64,000 nucleotides of DNA from Rhizobium leguminosarum bv. viciae USDA 2370 (GCF_002008365.1 NZ_MRDL01000025.1:124381-188380); one strand, 5' to 3'; positions 55,909-63,866 are shown, numbered from the stretch's first letter. Notes: generated by a model from the sequence alone, not told the origin. Numbers and translations: made by a program.

Positions 55909-56336
55909 AAACCCGGACCCCTTGTGTTATTTTGCAGGCAGGATCTCGCTTTCCTTCCCTCGGCGGCCGCAATCGCGGGACAGTGGGGGCGGTAAATCGA
56001 GCGCGCAGAATTTCCTTCCCGCCCGAAAATTATGGATTTTCAGGAGCTTGCGACGGTAGGGAAAGTAGGGAAGGTAATTTTCAGGTTGCCTACATATGTG
56101 CGAGGGCAGCTAAAAGAATTTCCCTTTCTATAAAAAAACGATCTGCGTGTTTGCGCGCATCACGTAAGGGCTTTTTTGCCTCCCTACGTTCCCTACCCTC
56201 CCTCTTCATCAAATTAATCAATACAATCAATGGGGAAAAAAGAAACAGCGGGGACGATAGCCTTAGAATAGGGGACGGAAACCAAAAAATGGGGACGGAG
56301 GGCGATTGCTCGACTAGCCGGGGGGCTTTTCGATGA
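55905..56336 (+). CDS. open frame across repeat module A, coding status doubtful
   Basis: 143 codons without a stop, joined by ATGA overlaps to genes on both sides (55905-55908 and 56333-56336). The predicted protein has no recognisable pattern (Ser/Arg/Gly-rich) and spans the opposed repeats and AT-rich spacer. The coupling at both ends argues for translation; the composition argues against a folded protein. Confidence 0.3.
   Translation: MKTRTPCVILQAGSRFPSLGGRNRGTVGAVNRARRISFPPENYGFSGACDGRESREGNFQVAYICARAAKRISLSIKKRSACLRASRKGFFASLRSLPSLFIKLINTINGEKRNSGDDSLRIGDGNQKMGTEGDCSTSRGAFR
56056..56196. repeat. repeat module A: opposed GTAGGGAA repeats around an AT-rich spacer
   Basis: GTAGGGAA at 56056-56063 and 56065-56072 (9-bp period) on the plus strand. 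The inverse (C/T)TCCCTAC lies at 56180-56187 and 56189-56196 (again 9-bp period). The 105-bp spacer has TATAAAAAAACG, GCGCGC and CACGTAAG. Further TTCCTTCCC copies lie to the left (about 55951 and 56011). It looks like a replication or regulation site for a DNA-binding protein. Confidence 0.65.
56250..56297 (+). repeat. three GGGGACG repeats about two helical turns apart
   Basis: GGGGACG at 56250-56256, 56271-56277 and 56291-56297, spaced 21 and 20 bp, so all face the same side of the helix. They lie just before the start of the next winged-helix gene. Confidence 0.55.
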
Positions 56337-56734
56337 ACGCAAGGCGTCCGCCAAGTGCCGAGGACATCATCGCCTGGCTGCAACATGGGATTGCTTTGCT
56401 TGAGGCTGCCGGGGTCGCCATCCCCCGCGATCGGATCTTGAGGCCGGAGCGGCCGAGGATCGAGCGGCCGCTGAATTCAGAGCAAAGACGGATCAGAGAT
56501 CATGTTGATCAGTTCATGGCGGCATCGGTCGACGAGTTGCCGGGCGCGCCGCCGCTGCAGGCTCAGAGGCTCTACGAGGCCTACAGGCGATATGCCGATA
56601 AGAAAGCGCACCAGCCTGTTTCACAGACAGCATTCGGCCGAGCGCTAGCGAAGCGCCTCCGAAAAGAGAAGATGGGATCGAGAATCTACTATCTCGACGC
56701 GCAGCTGCGCGATGAACCGGGGCTGCCGCTATGA
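56333..56734 (+). CDS. second winged-helix protein resembling the primase C-terminal domain
   Basis: 133 residues, ATG in an ATGA overlap. The C-terminal part (LYEAYRRYADKKAHQPVSQ, then TAFGRALAKRLRKEKMGSR and IYYLDAQLR) is a winged-helix pattern of the same type as the protein at 55447-55908, though the two differ in sequence. The N-terminal half begins with SAEDIIAWLQHGIALLEAAG. Repeats of the GGGG(T)ACG type flank it on both sides. Probably DNA-binding. Confidence 0.65.
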   Translation: MNARRPPSAEDIIAWLQHGIALLEAAGVAIPRDRILRPERPRIERPLNSEQRRIRDHVDQFMAASVDELPGAPPLQAQRLYEAYRRYADKKAHQPVSQTAFGRALAKRLRKEKMGSRIYYLDAQLRDEPGLPL

Positions 56735-57585
56735 ACCCCGTACCCCACCCCTCGAATGAGCCGCCGGTCTCGATGGCGTCAGCAGTGCTGATCCCATCCG
56801 CACAAGCACTTAAGGTTTTGGATACCAGGGGTACGCTATCCCCGTACCCCACCCGCATAACGCCTGCCGGCGACGACTATCGAAAGCTGGGCTATCGGCC
56901 GGATAGTTGGATAGTTGTCGTAGAGTTTTCGGATAGTCGACGGCGGCGAAAGCGCAGAAACTTCAGGCACTTGGAGAGTCCGGATAGATTTCCCGCGCGT
57001 ATACATAAGGAAAATTCGACGGCGGCAGCTTTTATAAATAATTGCCTTACGTTACGGGGAAAACTATCCGAACTATCCAATCTATTGAAATGTCTAACAT
57101 ATACTCTCCATACAACTATCCAGAAACTAACCAAACTATCCAATGTTGAGAGGAAAAGTTGCGATAGTTGCGGTAGTTGTTGCGGGTGTTTTTGCGATAG
57201 TAAAAGCCTTGCAGCGCAGGGGATTGCGGTAGTTGCGATAGTTTTCCCCCTATATGCGCGCGCGAAAAAATGGGGTGCGGGGCGCAATATCTTTTTTTTC
57301 CATATACGTAATACGAGAAAACTACCGCAAACTATCGTACCCTTTGATTTCATTGATAAATACTATCTCTTAAACTACCGCAAAACTATTGCAACTATCG
57401 CAGAGTTTGCCTTTAGGGGTTCGACGTTCCCAGAGCCGGCGATGGTGGCACCCCCCCATTCAGGGACCGTGTTTTCGGTAAGCGGCCCAGACGGAAGCGC
57501 GCGACTGCGGGATTTGTCCAGTGTGAGACTTCGCAAGCGGTACACGAATACACGTGCGCACGCGTGCGCGCACGGGAGGGCATGA
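56731..57585 (+). CDS. long open frame across repeat modules B, C1 and C2, coding status doubtful
   Basis: 284 codons without a stop, starting in an ATGA overlap with the upstream gene. The first about 90 codons could be coding (MNPVPHPSNEPPVSMASAVL). The middle is a translation of the 9-bp repeats, giving Cys/Ser-rich runs such as SCDSCGSCCGCFCDS, and the end is Arg/His-rich. A frame this long is unlikely by chance, and the 9-bp repeat period preserves it, but no protein family is recognisable. Confidence 0.3.
   Translation: MNPVPHPSNEPPVSMASAVLIPSAQALKVLDTRGTLSPYPTRITPAGDDYRKLGYRPDSWIVVVEFSDSRRRRKRRNFRHLESPDRFPARIHKENSTAAAFINNCLTLRGKLSELSNLLKCLTYTLHTTIQKLTKLSNVERKSCDSCGSCCGCFCDSKSLAAQGIAVVAIVFPLYARAKKWGAGRNIFFFHIRNTRKLPQTIVPFDFIDKYYLLNYRKTIATIAEFAFRGSTFPEPAMVAPPHSGTVFSVSGPDGSARLRDLSSVRLRKRYTNTRAHACAHGRA
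56736..56854. repeat. repeat module B: CCCCGTACCCC repeats
   Basis: CCCCGTACCCCACCC occurs at 56736-56750 and again at 56840-56854. An inverted GGGGTAC lies at 56828-56834, facing the second copy. They relate to the GGGGACG set on the other side of the winged-helix gene. Confidence 0.55.
56901..57141. repeat. repeat module C1: opposed GGATAGTT repeats
   Basis: GGATAGTT at 56901-56908 and 56909-56916, with variants at 56931 (GGATAGTC) and 56982 (GGATAGAT), read rightwards. AACTATCC at 57062-57069, 57071-57078, 57114-57121 and 57134-57141, with a variant at 57125, reads leftwards. The spacer holds GCGCGTATAC and TTTTATAAATAATTG. Same plan as modules A and C2. Confidence 0.7.
57161..57401. repeat. 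repeat module C2: opposed GCGATAGTT/GCGGTAGTT repeats
   Basis: Rightward 9-bp units: GCGATAGTT 57161-57169, GCGGTAGTT 57170-57178, GCGATAGTA 57194-57202, GCGGTAGTT 57226-57234 and GCGATAGTT 57235-57243. Leftward units: AACTACCGC 57320-57328, AACTATCGT 57330-57338, AACTACCGC 57373-57381, AACTATTGC 57384-57392 and AACTATCGC 57393-57401. The 76-bp spacer contains TATATGCGCGCGCG, a run of eight T and TATACGTAATACG. Confidence 0.75.
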
Positions 57586-57589
57586 GACC

Positions 57590-58117
57590 GTGACGTCATC
57601 ACCATCTCGCTCCGATCCAGCCCTGCGTGCGGTCTTCGATTTGGCGGAACATTTGACCAGTTGCCGACCGATCCCGGCCGATAGCCGGGAGCTGCTTAGG
57701 CAGGCTTTGCACGAGGGCATTACCAGCGGGTTTGAGGTGTCGCTATATGCGGCCCTTGGCCTGAAGACGTGGGGAGGAACTTCAGCACTGCGAAAAGTCG
57801 ATCTCTTGCGCCGCGACAGAGTTCTTCGGCGGCTGCGCAAAACAGTACCGGAATGGAAGGACCTTAGTTCGAGCGCAGCCGCAAGGGCGATGTCGGCTTC
57901 AGTGAAGCGTTATGAGACCACGCGGTGGCCGCGCGAGCGAGATCAAGTGGCCGGCCCGGCGACGCAGCCCTATTCGACCTGGTGGAGCTTCCTGCGCAAC
58001 GGCATCGCCATTCCTGGTGAGCGTCAGCTTTCGACGATCCTCAAAATGGAAATTCAAGATGGTTTTGAATTTCGTGCCGGACCGACGATCCTCGATGCCA
58101 AAGGAGCACAGCGATGA
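57590..58117 (+). CDS. hypothetical phage protein
   Basis: 175 residues from a GTG at 57590 (ACGGGAGGG upstream); no ATG fits. Helical, charged sequence (VFDLAEHLTSCRPIPADSREL, LRRDRVLRRLRKTVPEW), no recognised domain. Overlaps the next gene by 4 bp (ATGA). The position at the head of the following gene block could suit a small terminase or regulatory protein, but nothing shows this. Confidence 0.65.
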   Translation: MTSSPSRSDPALRAVFDLAEHLTSCRPIPADSRELLRQALHEGITSGFEVSLYAALGLKTWGGTSALRKVDLLRRDRVLRRLRKTVPEWKDLSSSAAARAMSASVKRYETTRWPRERDQVAGPATQPYSTWWSFLRNGIAIPGERQLSTILKMEIQDGFEFRAGPTILDAKGAQR

Positions 58118-58473
58118 ACGCACCACACCCCCTCGACCCCCTTCGGCTTGATCGATTGCGCGGGCAGTCGGAAGCCGCACGCGCCGCAGCATCACGTGCA
58201 CACGACGCGTACCTGCAAGTCCATCAAAAGATTGGCGCAGCAGAGGCAGATATCCGCCTCTTGGAGGAAAGATCGTCCTCCAACATGGTCGACATGGGTC
58301 GCAGCCAGTTGTTGCGGCGAAAAGGCGAAATCAGCGAGCAGATCGCGAAGATGGCCACTGAAAAAAGCCGGTTGTACGCCGTCGCCGAGGTCGCTCGCGA
58401 AAAGTCGAATGCGATCGGGGAGCTCTACCGCCGCTGCGCTGAATTCGCGGGAGCCGATCCCTATGCTCGATAA
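58114..58473 (+). CDS. hypothetical coiled-coil phage protein
   Basis: 119 residues, ATGA overlap with the gene before. Nearly all helix, with heptad patterns (SEAARAAASRAHDAYLQVHQ, GEISEQIAKMATEKSRLYAV). Two neighbouring genes of similar character suggest a structural or scaffold role. Not recognised. Confidence 0.65.
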   Translation: MNAPHPLDPLRLDRLRGQSEAARAAASRAHDAYLQVHQKIGAAEADIRLLEERSSSNMVDMGRSQLLRRKGEISEQIAKMATEKSRLYAVAEVAREKSNAIGELYRRCAEFAGADPYAR

Positions 58474-59008
58474 GTCAAAAACCGCGATTGCTGCGCTCAA
58501 GCGGGCCAAGTCCGTCTCAAACGTCATTGCGGAAAGCCTCGAGGAGATCAGGAAGCAGATCGATGATCTTAAATCCGCCCGCGAGGACATCAGCAGCCTG
58601 CCGGTGGCAGAGGAGTATGCCGTTTCCAGGGCGGTCCAGTCGGTTAAGATGAGTATCGCCACAGCGCAGCAGGAAGTAAGATCTCCGTCAGACTTCACTC
58701 TTCCGCCAGGCAGTTGGCAAAATCAGTACACACCTCGACAGGACTTCGGAGCTCTGGTGCTCGCATACCTCGGAGACCAGATCGTCGAGGCTGTGACGGC
58801 TCAAGTCAGGCAGGCTTATGAAGACCGTCCAGGCGTCAGCGCCGAGGACCGTGAAAATCTCCTCGCTGCGAATGATCACGAGATTCTCGCCGCCGAACTG
58901 ATGGAAGAGTCGATCATCCGCCAAGCCGAAGAGCAGGGCTTTGCGATTGAACGTCGAATTGACGCGGATCCTCGCGCGGTTCTCGCTCATGGAAGCGCAC
59001 TGCCATGA
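58463..59008 (+). CDS. hypothetical phage protein
   Basis: 181 residues from the ATG at 58463, overlapping the previous gene by 11 bp. The first 80 residues are helical and charged (ESLEEIRKQIDDLKSAREDI), the rest mixed. Overlaps the next gene by 4 bp. No family recognised. Confidence 0.65.
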   Translation: MLDKSKTAIAALKRAKSVSNVIAESLEEIRKQIDDLKSAREDISSLPVAEEYAVSRAVQSVKMSIATAQQEVRSPSDFTLPPGSWQNQYTPRQDFGALVLAYLGDQIVEAVTAQVRQAYEDRPGVSAEDRENLLAANDHEILAAELMEESIIRQAEEQGFAIERRIDADPRAVLAHGSALP

Positions 59009-59400
59009 GCGATGCACCGATCCTCTTTCGCAAGCGCCGGACGTACCTTGATGAGTGCCGTGAACGCGGTGTGTTCCAAAAGCATGAGGAACTGCTGGCC
59101 GAGAACGCGGAGCTGACGTCACAGATCGCCAACGTGAAAAAGTCCGCCGTTGCTGAATTGCACGATATCGCGTCGCATAGTCCCAGCTCGGCGGCTTTCA
59201 GCGATGCGCTCGAAGCCTGCCGAAATGAGATGCGGGCAAGAGCTGCCCTGATCTTCGATGCTTTCGCGAGCGTTGGATTAGGCGCGGCTTACCTGCCGCT
59301 GCTTGCACATGTTCTGATCCACACAGACACCCCGGGCGAAGAGGCTGAAGGTCTTTTTCGCGCCGCAGCAGCCCCTTCAACTGTTTCAAAGGATAAATAA
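59005..59400 (+). CDS. hypothetical phage protein
   Basis: 131 residues, ATGA overlap. A short coiled segment (KHEELLAENAELTSQIANVKK) precedes a helical C-terminus with one moderately hydrophobic stretch (GLGAAYLPLLAHVLIH). Not recognised. Confidence 0.65.
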   Translation: MSDAPILFRKRRTYLDECRERGVFQKHEELLAENAELTSQIANVKKSAVAELHDIASHSPSSAAFSDALEACRNEMRARAALIFDAFASVGLGAAYLPLLAHVLIHTDTPGEEAEGLFRAAAAPSTVSKDK

Positions 59401-59404
59401 TCCC

Positions 59405-59647
59405 ATGGCTAATGAACTCGATGCTCAGGCATCTCGCGAAGCTCTCAGGAAGTCCGTCGCTAACTTCAATCGTCGTGGCACGATGGCGTTCCGGCCGCGC
59501 GCGGCTGATGCGAACCCCGGTGACAAAGTAGCTTCCGCAGACCAGCACACTCCACCGAAGAACGACAAATCCACTGCGCCGGGAGCCGTCAAGACTGCGG
59601 TTCTTCGAGACGTCATGGATAAAATTATGGCCGGCAAACGGTCCTAA
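59405..59647 (+). CDS. small hypothetical phage protein
   Basis: 80 residues, 4 bp after the gene before. Polar, with a Pro/Lys/Ser-rich centre and a basic end (RDVMDKIMAGKRS). It may be disordered. Not recognised. Confidence 0.6.
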   Translation: MANELDAQASREALRKSVANFNRRGTMAFRPRAADANPGDKVASADQHTPPKNDKSTAPGAVKTAVLRDVMDKIMAGKRS

Positions 59648-59751
59648 GAGCCTGTGGCGCGCCCTCTGTTGAGGCCGATGAGCCAGGCCGATAACCAAAG
59701 CGAACCTCCCTGCGCCACGATCAGAGGATGGGCCAAGGTTCGCAGGCAATC

Positions 59752-59785
59752 GGGAAGCGGGCGGGTGACCGCTTCCCACTTAATT
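59752..59785 (+). terminator. hairpin between the early and tail gene blocks
   Basis: GGGAAGCGG (59752-59760) pairs with CCGCTTCCC (59769-59777), followed by ACTTAATTTT. It lies in the 152-bp gap (59648-59799) that separates the unknown gene block from the tail genes. The T tract is weak. Confidence 0.5.
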
Positions 59786-59799
59786 TTCAGGGGAACGAC

Positions 59800-60057
59800 A
59801 TGCTTGCCGATCAAGATCCGGATGTGAAACTCGAAGCGCCAGTGGAGCACAATGGCAAACTTCTAAGCGAGTTGCGTTTCAGAGCGCCGACGATCGGCGA
59901 CATTGAGGCTGCTGAAAAGATCGCTGGTGGCGTGGCCAGATCCGTTTTCCTCATTTCAAGGCTCTCGGGGGTGGATATTGCGCATGTCCGGAAAATCCCT
60001 GCCGCCTATCTCGACAACATTTTAGACCAGCTAAATGACCAGAAGGGAACGGTCTGA
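59800..60057 (+). CDS. phage tail assembly chaperone, Mu gp41-like
   Basis: 85 residues from the ATG at 59800 (TCAGGGGAACG upstream). ELRFRAPTIGDIEAAEKIAGG and FLISRLSGVDIAHVRKIPAAYLDNIL match the small gp41-type tail chaperone family, and the position directly before the tape measure gene is the classic one. It would bind the tape measure protein during tail assembly. Confidence 0.8.
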   Translation: MLADQDPDVKLEAPVEHNGKLLSELRFRAPTIGDIEAAEKIAGGVARSVFLISRLSGVDIAHVRKIPAAYLDNILDQLNDQKGTV

Positions 60058-60058
60058 T

Positions 60059-62143
60059 ATGGCAACGCTCGAATCGAAACTCCGCGTCAGCCTGCTCGAC
60101 GATGTGAGCCGCAAAGCCAAGGTTATCGGCGGCGCGCTTAACCAGCTGCAGCGCAATGCTGCCATGCCGTTTGGGGGCCTGGCTGGAAAGGTGGCGGCCT
60201 TCGGCGGCGCCTATCTCGGCGTCAATGCCGCGATTGAGGGCGGCTTCAAGCCTGCCGCCGACATGCAGGCCGCTATGACCGAGATCGGCATCAAGGCCGA
60301 TCTTTCACAGACGCAGCTTGGGCAGCTGCAGGCTCGGTTGCAGAAGCTGGCACCACAGGTGAACCAGTTGGTACCGGCGCTCACTGAAGGCGTCGACACG
60401 ATGCTGACGATGGGCTTGGCCGCCAATGATGCCAGCACGGCAATTCCGGCCGTCGGCAAGGCTGCGACGGCCACGGGCGCCGCGATAACCGATCTCTCTG
60501 CCGCCTCGGTTTCAGCCATCCAGAACCTGAAGGTAGCGCCTGGCCTCATCTCGCAAATGCTTGACGGGATGGCGGCGGCCGGCAACGCCGGTGCTTTCGA
60601 GCTGAAAGACATGGCGCAGTATTTCCCGCAACTGACAGCCTCGGCGCAGACGCTCGGGATGGAGGGCGTGCCGGCCATTAACGACCTTGCCGCAGCTCTG
60701 CAGATCGCCCGCCGCGGCGCTGGCGATGCATCGACCGCGGCGAACAACCTCAGCGACTTCATGGGCAAGATCATGACGCCGCAGACGATCAAGAACTTTA
60801 AGAAGTTCGGTGTCGACGTCACCAAAGAGTTGCAGAATGCGCACAAGAAGGGTGTTTCGCCGATCGAACACTTTATCAAGCTCATCGACGAGAAGACGAA
60901 GGGCGGACAGGGCGACCTGCTAACGCAGATTTTCGGCGACAAGCAGACGCTGGATTTCATCCGGCCGATGATCGCCGGGTTCAAGGACTACCTGCGTATC
61001 CGCGACCAGGCGGACCGCGCCAACGGCACGGTCTCTGAGGCCTTCAACCGCCGTATGCAGGACGCCAACCAGAAGATCAAGGCGGCGCAGATCGGCCTTT
61101 CCAACCTCGGCATGTCGATCGGCGCGAACTTCCTCGGTCCGATCGGCGAGGGCGCGCAGTACATTGCAGATATCCTCAACACGCTCGACGAGCGTGCGAC
61201 GATCTTCGACAGGATCGGGGTCGGTGCGCAAGGTTTTCTGAATGGTCTTGGAATTGGCAGCGGCGAATTGAAGGATGTCGCGAAAGAGGCCGAGGAATTC
61301 TTCTTCGGGGTGAAGGATGCCAGCAGAGCGGCAGATGAATATGGCCGCATCTTTCACCGCTTTCAGGAGTGGGGCCAGAATATCCGGAGCTTCTACGACC
61401 AGGTGAAGGATAATCCGGTCGTTAAATTCATGGAGCAAATGTCAGGCTACGGCTTTCAACTTGTGTTGTGGTCGGCAGGTTTCTCGATGCTTGCAGGCAC
61501 GATCATGAAGCTCGGCCGCGCGATCGCCTTCCTGACAGGTATCACGACCGCGATCAGCATCATCAAGTCGTTGGGCAAGGTCGGAGACCTCGTAACCGGC
61601 CCTGGCGGCAAGCCCGGAGGCTCATCGACGAAGCTGCCATCCGTTTTGCCGTGGTTCAAGTGGATGAAAGGCTTTGGAGTTCAAAACATCATCGGCGCCG
61701 TCCCACAGATTTTGGGCGACACACCGGGAGACACATTCGAGCAGCAGGTCCAAAATCAAAAGCAATACCGCGAAGGCTTGTTGCGGCTGCTCGGGATGGA
61801 TGATCCGTTGAAGAAGACCAATCCACTTGGAAGCTATTCAGGATCTTGGGCTCAGCTGAACGCGCAGCGCGGTACGAATTATTCGCCGTTGCAGCAGGCA
61901 GTGGACAGCAGCAACAGCCCGGTCAAGCTCGATCGCGCGACGATTGTGGAGATGATGAAGCCGAGCGGCGTGCAGGATGTGAAGATCACCAATCCCACCC
62001 GGCCGAACATAACCATTCATGCACCGATTTCCATCACCGGCGTCGTCGATCCGAGAGCGGCGGCAGCTGCAGCGGCCGACCAGCTTGGCAAGGCAGCGAA
62101 GAGCGCAGTCGAGGGATCGTTCGGTGGTGGCGGCGGGTTTTAG
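60059..62143 (+). CDS. phage tail tape measure protein
   Basis: 694 residues from the ATG at 60059, one base after the chaperone stop. The N-terminal 330 residues show the TP901-type tape measure core (AAMTEIGIKADLSQTQLGQL, AANDASTAIPAVGKAATATG, LAAALQIARRGAGDASTAA, TQIFGDKQTLDFIRPMIAG). A hydrophobic segment lies near residue 475-510 (LVLWSAGFSMLAGTIM, IAFLTGITTAIS). The length would imply a rather short tail. Confidence 0.88.
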   Translation: MATLESKLRVSLLDDVSRKAKVIGGALNQLQRNAAMPFGGLAGKVAAFGGAYLGVNAAIEGGFKPAADMQAAMTEIGIKADLSQTQLGQLQARLQKLAPQVNQLVPALTEGVDTMLTMGLAANDASTAIPAVGKAATATGAAITDLSAASVSAIQNLKVAPGLISQMLDGMAAAGNAGAFELKDMAQYFPQLTASAQTLGMEGVPAINDLAAALQIARRGAGDASTAANNLSDFMGKIMTPQTIKNFKKFGVDVTKELQNAHKKGVSPIEHFIKLIDEKTKGGQGDLLTQIFGDKQTLDFIRPMIAGFKDYLRIRDQADRANGTVSEAFNRRMQDANQKIKAAQIGLSNLGMSIGANFLGPIGEGAQYIADILNTLDERATIFDRIGVGAQGFLNGLGIGSGELKDVAKEAEEFFFGVKDASRAADEYGRIFHRFQEWGQNIRSFYDQVKDNPVVKFMEQMSGYGFQLVLWSAGFSMLAGTIMKLGRAIAFLTGITTAISIIKSLGKVGDLVTGPGGKPGGSSTKLPSVLPWFKWMKGFGVQNIIGAVPQILGDTPGDTFEQQVQNQKQYREGLLRLLGMDDPLKKTNPLGSYSGSWAQLNAQRGTNYSPLQQAVDSSNSPVKLDRATIVEMMKPSGVQDVKITNPTRPNITIHAPISITGVVDPRAAAAAAADQLGKAAKSAVEGSFGGGGGF

Positions 62144-62184
62144 CCCGGATTAACTGGTCAAACACAGGATAGGAAGCGCATTCC

Positions 62185-63861
62185 ATGGAAGCAAAACCTC
62201 GTTACCGCGTTAAGGCCATCACTGTTGCTAGCCCGGCCGTTCAGTCCCCTTCGGCGTCGCCGACGGCACAGCAACAACGCTTTACCGCTCGATACCTGCG
62301 CGGCGACAGAGCCGGCATTCTCGGCATGCGACGGGCAATCACCCGTGACGCAAAGCAGGACGTTCGCGAGGCCGCCGATCGTGCATCGGCGCTGGCAACG
62401 GATTTTCTCCACAACAGCGGATGGATCGCCGGCGCGGTTACGCAGATTTTATCGGACACGATCGGCGAGGAGCTGAAGCTCAACTGCCGCGCGCAGCTAA
62501 CGAAGTTCGGCTATGCGGACGAAGAGGCGGCCGAATGGTGTCGCAATGTCGAGAAGGAATGGCGGCGGTGGGCTTGGAACCCGAAGGAATGCGATCTCGC
62601 CGGTAAGGCAACGATTGCGGAAATGCTCGAAGCTGTGCTTCGCTCCTATCTGGTGTCGGGTGAGGCATTCGGCATCCTCGACAATCTGCCATTACGAGAG
62701 CAGCGCCGCCTGGGCCTGAAAACCGGGACGAAGGTATCCCTGACCGATCCGCACCGCTTGCCTCGCGACACGCGAGAGGCGGAAGGCCTTGAGCAGGGCA
62801 TATTTCAGGACGCCTATGGCCGCGCTCAGACTTACCGTTTTCGGGCACGAGAAGGGGGAATTGAGACAGACCGGGATATCGACGCCGCCGATGTCATCCA
62901 CGTTATGGATCGTGGCGAGAACCTGAATAGTGTGCGCGGCATTTCTGTTCTAGCTGCAGCGCTGAAGGTCATCGCTCAATCGGACCAGCTCGCGGACGCG
63001 ACATTGGCAACAGCGTTGATGCAGACGATTTTCGCGGCGACGATCAAGAGCCCGGAAGCGAGCGCTCAGGCGTTCGAGGCGATCTCCACGCTCAGTGACA
63101 TTCCGGAACCCGATGGCTTCGATCACACCGACGGTTCCTGGAACGAGTTTATAGGCGGCATTCAAAACGATCTTCTTGGTGTTTGGGATGCCCGTCTGGG
63201 GGCGCTGAGAGAAAAGGGCATATCAATGTCCGATTCCGCGAGGATCAATCACCTCGGCCCAGGCGAAGAATTCCAGATGCATACGGCGTCGACGCCTGGC
63301 TCTCAGTATCTGCCTTTCTTTCAAAATCTGCTTCGAGAAGTCGCGCGATGCCTCGGGATCACGTTCGAGAACCTGACGATGGATCACTCGTCAGCCTCGT
63401 ACTCTTCGGTCCGAATGTCCGTCGCTAGCATCTGGCCGATCGTCTTGCGTCGTCGGGCGCGGATTGCAGCACCATTCGTTCAGGCGATCTTCGAGCGATG
63501 GCTCGAGGAGAAGATCGAGCGCGGACAAATCCCCTTTAAAGGCGGAGCCATTGCGTTTCGACGTGACCGTGAAAGTGTCTTTCAGGCAGAATGGAGCGGA
63601 CCGGCCGCGCCATCGGCGGACGATTACAAGGCCGCCATGGCTCAGAAAGTCCGGCTGGAGATCGGGACATCGACCTTCTTCGACGAGTGCGCGATGATGG
63701 GCAGGAATGGCGAAGAGCAGATCGTCCAGCTCGGCCGGGAGATCAAGATGTTCGCGGCGGAAGGCGTGCCGCACCCATTCGGCCGATCCAAGGGTGGCGG
63801 GGGTGGCCCCGATGGTGCGGCCGTCGAGGGGAACCGGGAACCGAAAAAGCAATCTGTTTGA
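62185..63861 (+). CDS. phage portal protein, lambda family
   Basis: 558 residues. NPKECDLAGKATIAEMLEA, LRSYLVSGEAFGIL, VIHVMDRGENLNSVRGISVL and LREVARCLGITFENLTMDHS are lambda-type portal motifs. The portal forms the dodecameric DNA gate of the capsid. It lies downstream of the tape measure gene, the reverse of the usual head-before-tail order. No terminase precedes it and nothing recognisable follows before the edge. Confidence 0.88.
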   Translation: MEAKPRYRVKAITVASPAVQSPSASPTAQQQRFTARYLRGDRAGILGMRRAITRDAKQDVREAADRASALATDFLHNSGWIAGAVTQILSDTIGEELKLNCRAQLTKFGYADEEAAEWCRNVEKEWRRWAWNPKECDLAGKATIAEMLEAVLRSYLVSGEAFGILDNLPLREQRRLGLKTGTKVSLTDPHRLPRDTREAEGLEQGIFQDAYGRAQTYRFRAREGGIETDRDIDAADVIHVMDRGENLNSVRGISVLAAALKVIAQSDQLADATLATALMQTIFAATIKSPEASAQAFEAISTLSDIPEPDGFDHTDGSWNEFIGGIQNDLLGVWDARLGALREKGISMSDSARINHLGPGEEFQMHTASTPGSQYLPFFQNLLREVARCLGITFENLTMDHSSASYSSVRMSVASIWPIVLRRRARIAAPFVQAIFERWLEEKIERGQIPFKGGAIAFRRDRESVFQAEWSGPAAPSADDYKAAMAQKVRLEIGTSTFFDECAMMGRNGEEQIVQLGREIKMFAAEGVPHPFGRSKGGGGGPDGAAVEGNREPKKQSV

Positions 63862-63866
63862 TGAAT

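Noticed and set aside
56901..57401. CRISPR array
   Set aside because: Repeat units are only 8-9 bp, occur in both orientations, and are not separated by uniform unique spacers; no cas genes are present.
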